Of a stretch of DNA of 15,227 nt, positions 1-5,840 are shown in pieces. Origin of the DNA: an uncultured Oscillibacter sp. (GTDB taxonomy: Bacteria; Bacillota; Clostridia; Oscillospirales; Oscillospiraceae); NCBI GenBank assembly GCA_902490355.1, contig CABUDN010000051.1:1-15227 (forward strand), in the 5' to 3' direction. Every line of letters starts with the position of its first letter. Position 1 is the stretch's first letter. The notes beneath the pieces were generated by a model. The model worked only from the letters and a program-made list of their open reading frames with translations, searched no databases and was not told the origin of the DNA. The position numbers and the translations under genes are program-made.

Positions 1-203
1 ACGAGATTCTCTCCAAGCTGGCGGCTCTGAACATCAACATGACCAAGCTGGAGTCCTGCCCCGTCAGCGGCCGGAACTTCGAGTTCATCTTCTTCCTGGA
101 ACTGGAGGCCTCCGTTCAGGAGCCGGGTGTCCTGCCCATGCTGGAAGAGCTGGAGCGCAGCTGCGCGGACTTCAACTTCCTGGGCAGCTACGCCGAGGTC
201 TGA
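1..203 (+). CDS. pheA: Prephenate dehydratase, C-terminal ACT domain (partial, 5' end outside window)
   Basis: Only the last 66 residues are present, read from base 3 to the TGA at 201-203. The piece reads as the end of an ACT regulatory domain: a KLESCP segment matches the 'L-x-K-(L/I)-E-S-R-P' phenylalanine-binding signature of prephenate dehydratases, with Cys in place of the usual Arg. It is followed by a beta strand (FEFIFFLELE) and a helix ending in the typical 'F-x-x-L-G-S-Y' tail. Prephenate dehydratase converts prephenate to phenylpyruvate, the committed step to phenylalanine, and the ACT domain gives feedback inhibition by phenylalanine. The next gene starts 3 bases after the stop, so they are almost certainly cotranscribed. 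Whether a chorismate mutase domain is fused at the N-terminus cannot be seen here. Confidence 0.82.
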   Translation, partial: EILSKLAALNINMTKLESCPVSGRNFEFIFFLELEASVQEPGVLPMLEELERSCADFNFLGSYAEV

Positions 204-206
204 GCC

Positions 207-1505
207 GTGGCCGCGCCGATCTTCGGCCTGCTGGGCCGCAAACTGGGCCACAGCTGGTCGGTTCCCATCCACGCCGCCCTGGGCTGCACGGATTATCGCC
301 TCATCGAACTGGAGCCGGAGGACCTGCCCGCTTTTTTGCAGCAGGAGAATCTGGGTGGACTCAATGTCACCATTCCCTACAAGCGGGATGTTATGCCCTA
401 CTGTGACGTCATCGATCCCCAGGCGCAGGCCATTGGCAGCGTGAACACCCTCTGCCGCCGCTCCGACGGCAAGCTCTGCGCCTGGAACACCGACGCCGCG
501 GGCTTTTCCTACATGGCCCGGCGGGCGGGCATCTCCTTTGCCGGACGGAAAGTGGTCATTCTGGGCAGCGGAGGCGCGTCGCTCACCGCCCAGTATGTGG
601 CCCGGCAGGAAGGCGCCCGGGCGGTGGTGGTGATCTCCCGCTCCGGCCCCGACAACTATGCTAACCTCGCCCGCCACGCCGATGCCGACATCGTGGTCAA
701 CACCACGCCGGTGGGCACCTACCCCAACAATGGACAGTCCCCGGTGGATCTTACGGTCTTTCCCGCCTGCAAGGGCGTGCTGGACGTGGTATACAACCCC
801 CGGCGGACGGCGCTGCTCCTGCAAGCGGAATCCCTTGCCATCCCCTGCTGTGACGGACTTCCCATGCTGGTGGCCCAGGCCAAGGCCGCGGAGGAGCACT
901 TTTTCCAGCGCTCCATTCCGGACAGCGAGACGGAGCGGATTTTATCCCAGCTCCGGCGCGAGACCCAGAACATCGTCCTCATCGGCATGCCCGGGTGCGG
1001 CAAATCCACCGTGGGAGCGGCCCTGGCTGCCCTGACCGGCCGGGAGGCCATCGACATTGACCAGCGCATCGAAGCCCGGGCGGGCTGCTCCATTCCGGAG
1101 ATCTTCGCCCAGGGCGGCGAAGCCGCCTTCCGGGCCCTGGAGCAGGAGGAGACGGCTCTGGCCGGAGCATGCTCCGGCAAAATTCTCCTCACCGGCGGCG
1201 GCGTGGTGACGGTGGAGGCCAACTATGCCTCCTTGCATCAAAACGGCCGCATCTACCACCTGCTGCGCTCCCTGGACACCCTGGCCACCGACGGCCGCCC
1301 CCTCTCCCAAGGAGCGGATCTGGGCGCCATGTGGCAGCGGCGGGCCCCGCTGTATGCCCGGTTCCGGGACGCGGAGGCAGACAACAACGGCCCGGCGGAG
1401 GAAACCGCCGCGGCAATCTGGAGGGATTTTTGTGTACATTGTAGTACTGAACGGTCCGAATCTGAACATGCTGGGCATCCGGCAGCCGGAGATCTACGGA
1501 CATGA
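207..1505 (+). CDS. aroE-aroK: Bifunctional shikimate dehydrogenase / shikimate kinase (AroE-AroK fusion)
   Basis: 432 residues in two complete enzyme domains. Residues 1 to about 245 are shikimate dehydrogenase (3-dehydroshikimate + NADPH to shikimate). They show the N-terminal GLLGRKLGHSWS substrate loop, NVTIPYK with the catalytic Lys, GSVNT, the NTD aspartate, a GSGGAS nucleotide loop, NTTPVG, and GLPMLVAQA near the end. Residues about 255-410 are shikimate kinase (shikimate + ATP to shikimate 3-phosphate). They show Walker A GMPGCGKS (260-267), DIDQRIE, a GGEAAFRALE segment, LTGGGVV, a GRPLS lid and RRAPLYARF. Both active sites look intact. Start is GTG at 207, with GAGGTC six bases upstream inside the end of pheA. 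The last 25 codons run 74 bases into aroQ and look non-conserved. Steps 4 and 5 of the shikimate pathway are thus on one chain, and aroQ (step 3) follows. Confidence 0.93.
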   Translation: MAAPIFGLLGRKLGHSWSVPIHAALGCTDYRLIELEPEDLPAFLQQENLGGLNVTIPYKRDVMPYCDVIDPQAQAIGSVNTLCRRSDGKLCAWNTDAAGFSYMARRAGISFAGRKVVILGSGGASLTAQYVARQEGARAVVVISRSGPDNYANLARHADADIVVNTTPVGTYPNNGQSPVDLTVFPACKGVLDVVYNPRRTALLLQAESLAIPCCDGLPMLVAQAKAAEEHFFQRSIPDSETERILSQLRRETQNIVLIGMPGCGKSTVGAALAALTGREAIDIDQRIEARAGCSIPEIFAQGGEAAFRALEQEETALAGACSGKILLTGGGVVTVEANYASLHQNGRIYHLLRSLDTLATDGRPLSQGADLGAMWQRRAPLYARFRDAEADNNGPAEETAAAIWRDFCVHCSTERSESEHAGHPAAGDLRT

Positions 1506-1878
1506 AACCTATGAGGATCTCAAGGCCATGATCCAGCAGGAGGCCGACAGCCTGGGCGTCCGGGTCAGCTTCTTCCAGTCCAACCACGAGGGCGCCCTGG
1601 TGGACGCCATCCAGCAGGCCTACTTCGACAAGGCCGACGGCATCATCATCAATCCCGGTGCCTATACCCATACCAGCATCGCCCTGCTGGACGCGGTCAA
1701 GGCCGTGCGCATCCCCACGGTGGAAGTCCACATCTCCGACCCGGATACCCGGGAGGAGTTCCGCCATACCTCCTATATCCGCGCCGCCTGCACCGCCACC
1801 ATCCGGGGTCACGGCCTGGCCGGCTATGTGGAAGCCCTGCGGCTGCTGTGCGGCAAAGAGGCCACGAACCCCGCCTGA
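1432..1878 (+). CDS. aroQ: 3-dehydroquinate dehydratase, type II
   Basis: 148 residues, the usual length for a type II dehydroquinase, which converts 3-dehydroquinate to 3-dehydroshikimate as a homododecamer in the cytoplasm. Diagnostic motifs: LNGPNLNMLG (6-15), the active-site loop Arg17 and catalytic Tyr22 (in PEIYG), FFQSNHEG (47-54), IINPGAYTHTS (72-82), and VEVHISD with the general-acid His at 100. Start chosen is GTG at 1432, because GGAGGG lies at 1420-1425 with six bases between, and VYIVVLNGPN matches the family N-terminus. The upstream in-frame extension has no family similarity. The start is inside the end of the aroE-aroK fusion in another frame, so translation is probably coupled. 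It is the last gene of the aromatic operon and is followed by a terminator. Confidence 0.95.
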   Translation: MYIVVLNGPNLNMLGIRQPEIYGHETYEDLKAMIQQEADSLGVRVSFFQSNHEGALVDAIQQAYFDKADGIIINPGAYTHTSIALLDAVKAVRIPTVEVHISDPDTREEFRHTSYIRAACTATIRGHGLAGYVEALRLLCGKEATNPA

Positions 1879-1929
1879 TCTCACAACTATTTGTATAACT
1901 TTTGTCGAATATTGCGTTTTGTATGCGGC

Positions 1930-1973
1930 AATTCCCGTCCCGCAGCGCCAATCCGCGCTCCGGGACGGGAATT
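1930..1973 (+). terminator. Terminator of the aromatic amino-acid operon
   Basis: A perfect 13-bp inverted repeat (AATTCCCGTCCCG at 1930-1942 with its complement at 1961-1973) lies 51 bases after aroQ. A small inner AGCG/CGCT stem can form in the loop. It is followed by GTTTGCTTTTC, a broken U tract. It lies between convergent aroQ and cstA and probably serves aroQ. Confidence 0.75.
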
Positions 1974-2001
1974 GTTTGCTTTTCGGGAGACCCCGCGCAT
2001 G

Positions 2002-2039
2002 AAAAAGCGGCTCCGCTGCGGATATCCGCGGCGGAGCCG
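2002..2039 (-). terminator. Terminator of cstA
   Basis: A near-perfect 15-bp stem (2008-2022 with 2025-2039, one G-U pair) lies 25 bases after the cstA stop. Read on the - strand it is followed by GCTTTTTC, a proper U tract. Confidence 0.8.
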
Positions 2040-2063
2040 TAAGAAGGGATGAAGATGTAAAAG

Positions 2064-3584
2064 TTACTTATTGATGTTCAGCTTGGAAGAACGCTTGTTG
2101 CCATACCACAGAATGATGCCCACATAGGCCACAGCAGCCGCAATGCCGATGCCGTAAGCAACCGGCCAAACAATGTTGAAGCCGATCTTGGCGTTGGCGA
2201 TGTAGGTCACGGTGATGAAGGTATACCAGGCACCGGGGATCATGGGAATCCAGACCCACTTGCTCTTGCCGTTTTCAAACATCCAGATGGCAATGGCCAG
2301 GAAGGCGAACAGGGACAGGGTCTGGTTGGACCATGCGAAGTAACGCCACAGGATGTTGAAGCCCTCGGAGTTCATCTTGGCGAACACCAGGATCACAGCC
2401 ACCAGGGCAAAGATCACGGCAGACAGGCCCACGCGCTTGGCCTTGGAGCTCTGGTCAATGTTGAAGGACTCGGAGATCTGCAGACGCAGGCCGCGCAGTG
2501 CGGTATCGCCGGAAGTGATGGGCAGCACGATGATACCCACCAGGGCAATGAGGCCGCCCACATTACCCAGAATGTCACGGCAAACCACGCCCACGGTACC
2601 GGTAGCCAGGCCGGCATTGGCCTCCTGCAGGCCCAGGTTGTACACGCCCATAGCGGCAGCAGCCCACACCATTGCGATGAAGCCTTCCAGAACCATCATG
2701 TTGTAGAAGGTCATGCGGCCCTGCTTCTCGCTCTTCATGGAACGGGAAATGATGGCCGTCTGGGTGGAGTGGAAGCCGGAGAGCATACCGCAGGCCACGG
2801 TGATGAAGAAGATGGGGATGAAGTGCTGGGCGGTGAAGTACTCGCCATAGCTGAAGGGCACCTGCGTAGCGCCGTCCTCAGCCAGGGTGAAGGCGTTGAG
2901 CGCCACACCATGCCAGTCATCCCACAGGTTCAGCAGGGGATAGCCCTTGACAAACAGGCCGATGAACACGCCCAGGGCGGAGAACAGCAGGATCGCACCG
3001 AAGATGGGATAGATCCGGCCGATGATCTTGTCGATGGGGAACAGGGTTGCAATCAGGTAATAGACAAAGATCACACCATAGATGATCCAGGTGGTGGGAT
3101 CCGTGGCAGAACCGCTGAAGTGGAACACCTGCGTTGCGGCAATGTCGCCGGGGGTGTAGATAAACACGGCTCCGACGAGCAGCAGCAGCAAGCTGCAGAA
3201 GACCTGATACACGCCGTAAACACCCTTGTTGGAGTACTTACGGATCATGGAGGCCATCTGAGAACCGCCATCACGCAGGCAGATCATGCCGGAGAAATAG
3301 TCATGCATGGCGCCGCCGATGATATTGGTGATGGGGATCGTGATAAATGCGATGGGTCCAAAGAGGATGCCCTGAATGGGTCCAAAAATGGGGCCGGTGC
3401 CCGCGATGTTCAGCAGGTTGATCAGGCCGTTTTTCCAGCCCCGCATGGGGACATAGTCCACACCGTCCTGCTTGGAATAGGCGGGTGTTTCCCGGTCATC
3501 AGGTCCGAAAACCTTTTCGCAGAACTTGCCGTACAGGGCGGCGCCCACGAACAGGATGACGAGACCCAGAACAAATGTTGCCAT
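2064..3584 (-). CDS. cstA: CstA-family carbon-starvation / peptide or pyruvate transporter
   Basis: 506 residues of nearly continuous membrane helices, a member of the CstA family of inner-membrane transporters. Characterised members take up peptides (CstA) or pyruvate (BtsT). Family signatures: GTGPIFGPIQG, GGAMHDYFSGMICLRDGG, SGFHSTQTAIISRSM followed by GRMTFYNMMVLEGFIAMVWAAAA, and ITSGDTALRGLRLQISE. It is shorter than the roughly 700-residue enterobacterial proteins, as many Firmicutes versions are. Start is ATG at 3584, nine bases after GGAG; a GTG two codons upstream (3590) is only three bases from the same site and less likely. It has its own promoter and a leader of about 230 bases, then a strong terminator. 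The upstream same-strand gene is a GntR regulator. The substrate cannot be decided from sequence; peptides or pyruvate would both suit the neighbouring amino-acid and 2-oxoacid genes. Confidence 0.92.
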   Translation of the reverse strand: MATFVLGLVILFVGAALYGKFCEKVFGPDDRETPAYSKQDGVDYVPMRGWKNGLINLLNIAGTGPIFGPIQGILFGPIAFITIPITNIIGGAMHDYFSGMICLRDGGSQMASMIRKYSNKGVYGVYQVFCSLLLLLVGAVFIYTPGDIAATQVFHFSGSATDPTTWIIYGVIFVYYLIATLFPIDKIIGRIYPIFGAILLFSALGVFIGLFVKGYPLLNLWDDWHGVALNAFTLAEDGATQVPFSYGEYFTAQHFIPIFFITVACGMLSGFHSTQTAIISRSMKSEKQGRMTFYNMMVLEGFIAMVWAAAAMGVYNLGLQEANAGLATGTVGVVCRDILGNVGGLIALVGIIVLPITSGDTALRGLRLQISESFNIDQSSKAKRVGLSAVIFALVAVILVFAKMNSEGFNILWRYFAWSNQTLSLFAFLAIAIWMFENGKSKWVWIPMIPGAWYTFITVTYIANAKIGFNIVWPVAYGIGIAAAVAYVGIILWYGNKRSSKLNINK

Positions 3585-3820
3585 AAACACACACTCCTTC
3601 TAGTCACTTCGAAAAGTGTTTTGACTTGCGGAGAGCCTCCCAATTCAGTTCTCCGCCGGCCGGCGCTGCCGGCCATTGCGCTGTGCCAATGGGTTTGCTT
3701 TTACGCTCCCTTCTTTTCGTTCCGTCCAGCCTTCCCCGCCGGGCGGAATACTGCAGCCCTCCCACGAGAGAAACTGCCGGACGAAAGCCCGGAATGCGCG
3801 CCGGACTCCCTTCTCCGGTG
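3585..3820 (-). promoter_or_regulatory. Long, GC-rich structured 5' leader of cstA
   Basis: The mRNA from the predicted promoter to the cstA start has about 235 untranslated bases with several local hairpins, in transcript order: CCGGA/TCCGG near the 5' end, CCATTG/CAATGG with an 8-base loop, CCGGC/GCCGG, a perfect 7-bp GCGGAGA/TCTCCGC around a 15-base loop, and CACTT-TTCG-AAGTG just before the AAGGAG ribosome site. I do not recognise it as a known riboswitch, and it lacks the T-box sequence. No convincing peptide-coding frame was seen in it. Confidence 0.45.
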
Positions 3821-3823
3821 CAC

Positions 3824-3852
3824 ATTATACACCTCTGTTTTCTCTTTTTGAA
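3824..3852 (-). promoter_or_regulatory. Predicted cstA promoter
   Basis: On the - strand, a perfect TATAAT -10 (3829 to 3824) lies 17 bases after TTCAAA (3852 to 3847), a weak 4-of-6 match to the -35 box. The weak -35 fits a promoter needing an activator or subject to control. Confidence 0.55.
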
Positions 3853-3863
3853 AGGGGCTAACG

Positions 3864-3884
3864 CAAAATTTGTGTACAATTTGT
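3864..3884. promoter_or_regulatory. Imperfect AT-rich dyad upstream of the cstA promoter
   Basis: CAAAATT and AATTTGTG flank a 7-base centre containing TGTAC. It sits just upstream of the predicted cstA -35 box. It contains TGTACAAT (3873-3880), which also occurs at 4821-4828 in the gntR operator. The rest of the gene-free stretch 3885-4061 shows no gene; it holds one ATACAAC copy (3933-3939) and a weak GCCGCT/AGCGGC hairpin (4026-4047) after gntR without a U tract. Confidence 0.3.
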
Positions 3885-4061
3885 GAATAACGGGGTTTCT
3901 TTTGGCAATCACGCACAAAAAATCTACGTTTTATACAACCAGTTCCGGAATGTCCATCGATTTCGTCAGCCTTGTATTGTGCATTTTCCCCATTTTCCGC
4001 ATGAGCTCCCGTCAATTTGCCGGAAGCCGCTTTCCCAGCGCAGCGGCCATTCCCTTTCCGC

Positions 4062-4748
4062 TCACTGCTCTTCCAGGGTGTTGATGAGGTGGCGCATGTG
4101 GATGCTCATGGCATGGCTGGCACCCACCTCATCCCGTTTGAGCAGGAAATCCAGAATGATCCGATTGTCTGCCAGCGCGGTATCCTGCATCTTCTGGCGG
4201 TTGTGGGCAATCTGCAAAATCTCATTGACGGCACTGTTAATAATCGGATAGAGCCGGCGCATGTACTCATTATGAGAGGCCTTGATAATGGCCCAGTGGA
4301 ACTCCTGATCCGCCAGGGGCCAGTCTCCGCCCTCCGCCGCCACCTGCTCTACCCGGCGGCCCTTCTTCACAATCTGCTCCAGCTCCTCATCAGTCGCCCG
4401 GCTGCAGGCCAGCGCCACCGTGGCAGGCTCAAAGATCAGCCGCATCTCGAACAGGTCCTTGGCCCGGACCCGGGAACGCATTCCTGCCAGGCCCGTCAGG
4501 TCCAGCCCCTGAGAGGGCAGCGTCTCCTTGACAAAGGTTCCCTTTCCCCGCCGGATCTCCAGCACCCCCTGGGCCACCAGGAACGAGATGGCCTCCCGCA
4601 AAGTCGTGCGGCTGACCTCAAGCGCCTGGCTGAGCTCATTCTCATTGGGCAGCTTGCTTCCCAAAGGATACCGCCCCTCATCCACGATCAATTCATAAAG
4701 ACGGTCTGCCGTCTGTTCCGACAGCTTGGCCTTTCTTGCCTCCGCCAT
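4062..4748 (-). CDS. GntR-family transcriptional regulator, FadR subfamily (FCD domain)
   Basis: 228 residues. Residues 9-73 are a GntR winged helix, with the signature GSKLPNENELSQALEVSRTT, LREAISFL and a RRGKGTFV wing. Residues about 93-225 are the all-helical FCD ligand domain. FCD proteins usually bind a metal through Asp and three His. Here Asp147 and His151 (ADQEFH) and His217 are present, but the position normally His in 'E-H-x-x-I' is Asn195 (DNRII). Members of this group sense small carboxylates, acyl-CoAs or amino-acid derivatives. Three ATG codons stand in a row (4754, 4751, 4748); the third is best spaced from GGAGGG. It is divergent from the oxidoreductase operon and shares a 150-base intergenic region with a dyad operator, so it probably controls that operon and itself. 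Control of cstA downstream is possible but less supported. Confidence 0.9.
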   Translation of the reverse strand: MAEARKAKLSEQTADRLYELIVDEGRYPLGSKLPNENELSQALEVSRTTLREAISFLVAQGVLEIRRGKGTFVKETLPSQGLDLTGLAGMRSRVRAKDLFEMRLIFEPATVALACSRATDEELEQIVKKGRRVEQVAAEGGDWPLADQEFHWAIIKASHNEYMRRLYPIINSAVNEILQIAHNRQKMQDTALADNRIILDFLLKRDEVGASHAMSIHMRHLINTLEEQ

Positions 4749-4799
4749 CATCATCCCTCCTTGTTTTTTGTGCCAATTGCTAAAATCCGTTCCGGCCTC

Positions 4800-4828
4800 T
4801 TGACATCGTATGTTGCCAGATGTACAAT
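4800..4828 (+). promoter_or_regulatory. Strong sigma-A-type promoter of the oxidoreductase operon
   Basis: Perfect TTGACA (4800-4805), a 17-base spacer and TACAAT (4823-4828, 5 of 6). Predicted start of transcription is near 4835, giving a leader of about 60 bases with GGAGGAGG before the first gene. Confidence 0.75.
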
Positions 4829-4842
4829 GACATCATACAACA
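4821..4842. promoter_or_regulatory. Candidate GntR operator over the -10 box and start site
   Basis: A 22-bp interrupted palindrome: TGT-N3-ATGA, a CA centre, then TCAT-N3-ACA. It covers the -10 box of the + promoter. It also contains TATGAT on the - strand (4837 to 4832), 17 bases after TTGTAT, a plausible gntR promoter. One bound repressor could therefore block both directions. The partial direct repeat TGACATC occurs at 4801 and 4828, and ATACAAC at 4835 and 4855. Confidence 0.5.
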
Positions 4843-4896
4843 GATCAAGAAATAATACAACTAAATTTTTGTACCAACTGGGAGGAGGCTTTCCAA

Positions 4897-5577
4897 GTGA
4901 CGGCTGCAGCAATGTGCGCCCACCGCATCACCATTGTCACCGGCCATTACGGCACCGGGAAAACGGAGTTTGCGGTGAATCTGGCCCTGGCGCTGGCCCG
5001 GGAACGGCCCCGGGTGATGCTGGCGGATCTGGATATCGTCAACCCCTATTTCCGTTCCCGGGAACGGCGGGACCTGCTGGAAAGTGCCGGTGTCCGGCTG
5101 ATCTCCTCCTCGCAGGCCTGCTCCGATGCCGACGTCCCCGCCCTGCCGGCGGAGCTGCTGGCCATTCTGGAGGACCGGTCCATCACCGGTATCCTGGATA
5201 TCGGCGGAGATCCGGTGGGCGCCCGGGTGCTGGCCCGGTTCCTGCCCAAGATTCAGTGTGAGGATTACCAGCTTTTGTATGTACTCAACGCCAACCGCCC
5301 CGAAGTCCGCACGCCGGAAGCGGCGGTGCGCTATCTGCGGGGCATTGAGCAGACCACAGGTCTGACATGCACAGGCCTTGTGAACAACACGCACCTGTGC
5401 GGCGAAACCACCCCCCGGGAGATCCGCAAGGGCGCAGCCCTTGCCGCCGCCGTCCGGGAGGCCACCGGCATCCCCGTGATCTGCCACATGGCCGAGCAGC
5501 GCTTCGCCGATTCATTGTCCGATCTGCCGGAAACGGTATTTCCAATTACCATCCAGATGAAAAAGCCGTGGGAATGA
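4897..5577 (+). CDS. P-loop NTPase of the MinD/ParA/CobQ superfamily, associated with 2-oxoacid:ferredoxin oxidoreductase
   Basis: 226 residues, cytoplasmic. Walker A is GHYGTGKT at 16-23 and follows a beta strand (ITIVT). The DLD of ADLDIVNPYF (44-46) and a Walker-B-like LDIGGD (100-105) are the elements of the SIMIBI class. The second Walker A position, where ParA/MinD carry a signature Lys, is His17. A CTGLVNNTHL strand and a C-terminal segment ending in MAEQRF are as in related ATPases. Start is GTG at 4897, eight bases after GGAGGAGG; the ATG at 4912 is too far from it. First gene of the operon, 32 bases before the ferredoxin subunit. Such proteins are often found beside clostridial 2-oxoacid oxidoreductases, but their role is not established. 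Cofactor or Fe-S insertion, or energised electron transfer, are inferences only. Confidence 0.8.
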   Translation: MTAAAMCAHRITIVTGHYGTGKTEFAVNLALALARERPRVMLADLDIVNPYFRSRERRDLLESAGVRLISSSQACSDADVPALPAELLAILEDRSITGILDIGGDPVGARVLARFLPKIQCEDYQLLYVLNANRPEVRTPEAAVRYLRGIEQTTGLTCTGLVNNTHLCGETTPREIRKGAALAAAVREATGIPVICHMAEQRFADSLSDLPETVFPITIQMKKPWE

Positions 5578-5609
5578 CCCGGCACATGGGGAAGGAGGTC
5601 CACACCATC

Positions 5610-5822
5610 ATGAGTGCGAAAGTCACGTTCCAGTCTGACCGCTGCAAGGGGTGCGAGCTGTGCACCACAGTTTGTCCCAAGCACATTGTGGCCATCGACA
5701 AGTCTGTCATCAACCGCAAGGGCTATCATCCCGCCACCGTCACCGACATGAGTCAGTGCATCGCCTGTGCCAGCTGCGCCAAGATCTGCCCGGATTCCGT
5801 CATCACTGTGGAAAAGTTCTGA
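5610..5822 (+). CDS. vorD: 2-oxoacid:ferredoxin oxidoreductase, delta (2x[4Fe-4S] ferredoxin) subunit
   Basis: 70 residues with two complete CxxCxxCxxxCP motifs (Cys12, 15, 18, 22 and Cys50, 53, 56, 60), each binding one [4Fe-4S] cluster. The length and the insert between motifs fit the delta subunit of four-subunit POR/VOR/KOR enzymes. It carries electrons from the catalytic beta-subunit cluster to soluble ferredoxin. Start is ATG at 5610, after AAGGAGGT at 5592; an in-frame ATG at 5574 overlaps the stop of the previous gene but would add unlike sequence. The alpha subunit starts 18 bases after its stop. The symbol depends on substrate and is tentative (korD is the alternative). Confidence 0.88.
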   Translation: MSAKVTFQSDRCKGCELCTTVCPKHIVAIDKSVINRKGYHPATVTDMSQCIACASCAKICPDSVITVEKF

Positions 5823-5840
5823 CGAAGGAGGTCGTCAATC

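Noticed and set aside
2769..3851. A 360-codon open frame on the + strand opposite cstA
   Set aside because: It is antisense to a clear CstA gene. The translation is compositionally odd (rich in His, Gln, Asp, Gly), without domains, and has no ribosome site; it arises from the GC-biased codon pattern.
3848..3866. A possible catabolite-response (cre) site near the cstA promoter
   Set aside because: The best alignment to TGWAANCGNTNWCA misses four fixed positions, including the central C of CG.
4026..4047. Hairpin GCCGCT/AGCGGC after gntR as its terminator
   Set aside because: Only 6 bp, with a long loop and no U tract on the - strand; too weak to call a terminator.
4017..5261. A 414-codon + strand open frame spanning gntR, its promoter region and the start of the P-loop gene
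   Set aside because: It runs antisense through gntR and then out of frame through the P-loop gene, crossing a promoter and operator. It cannot be one protein with those genes real.
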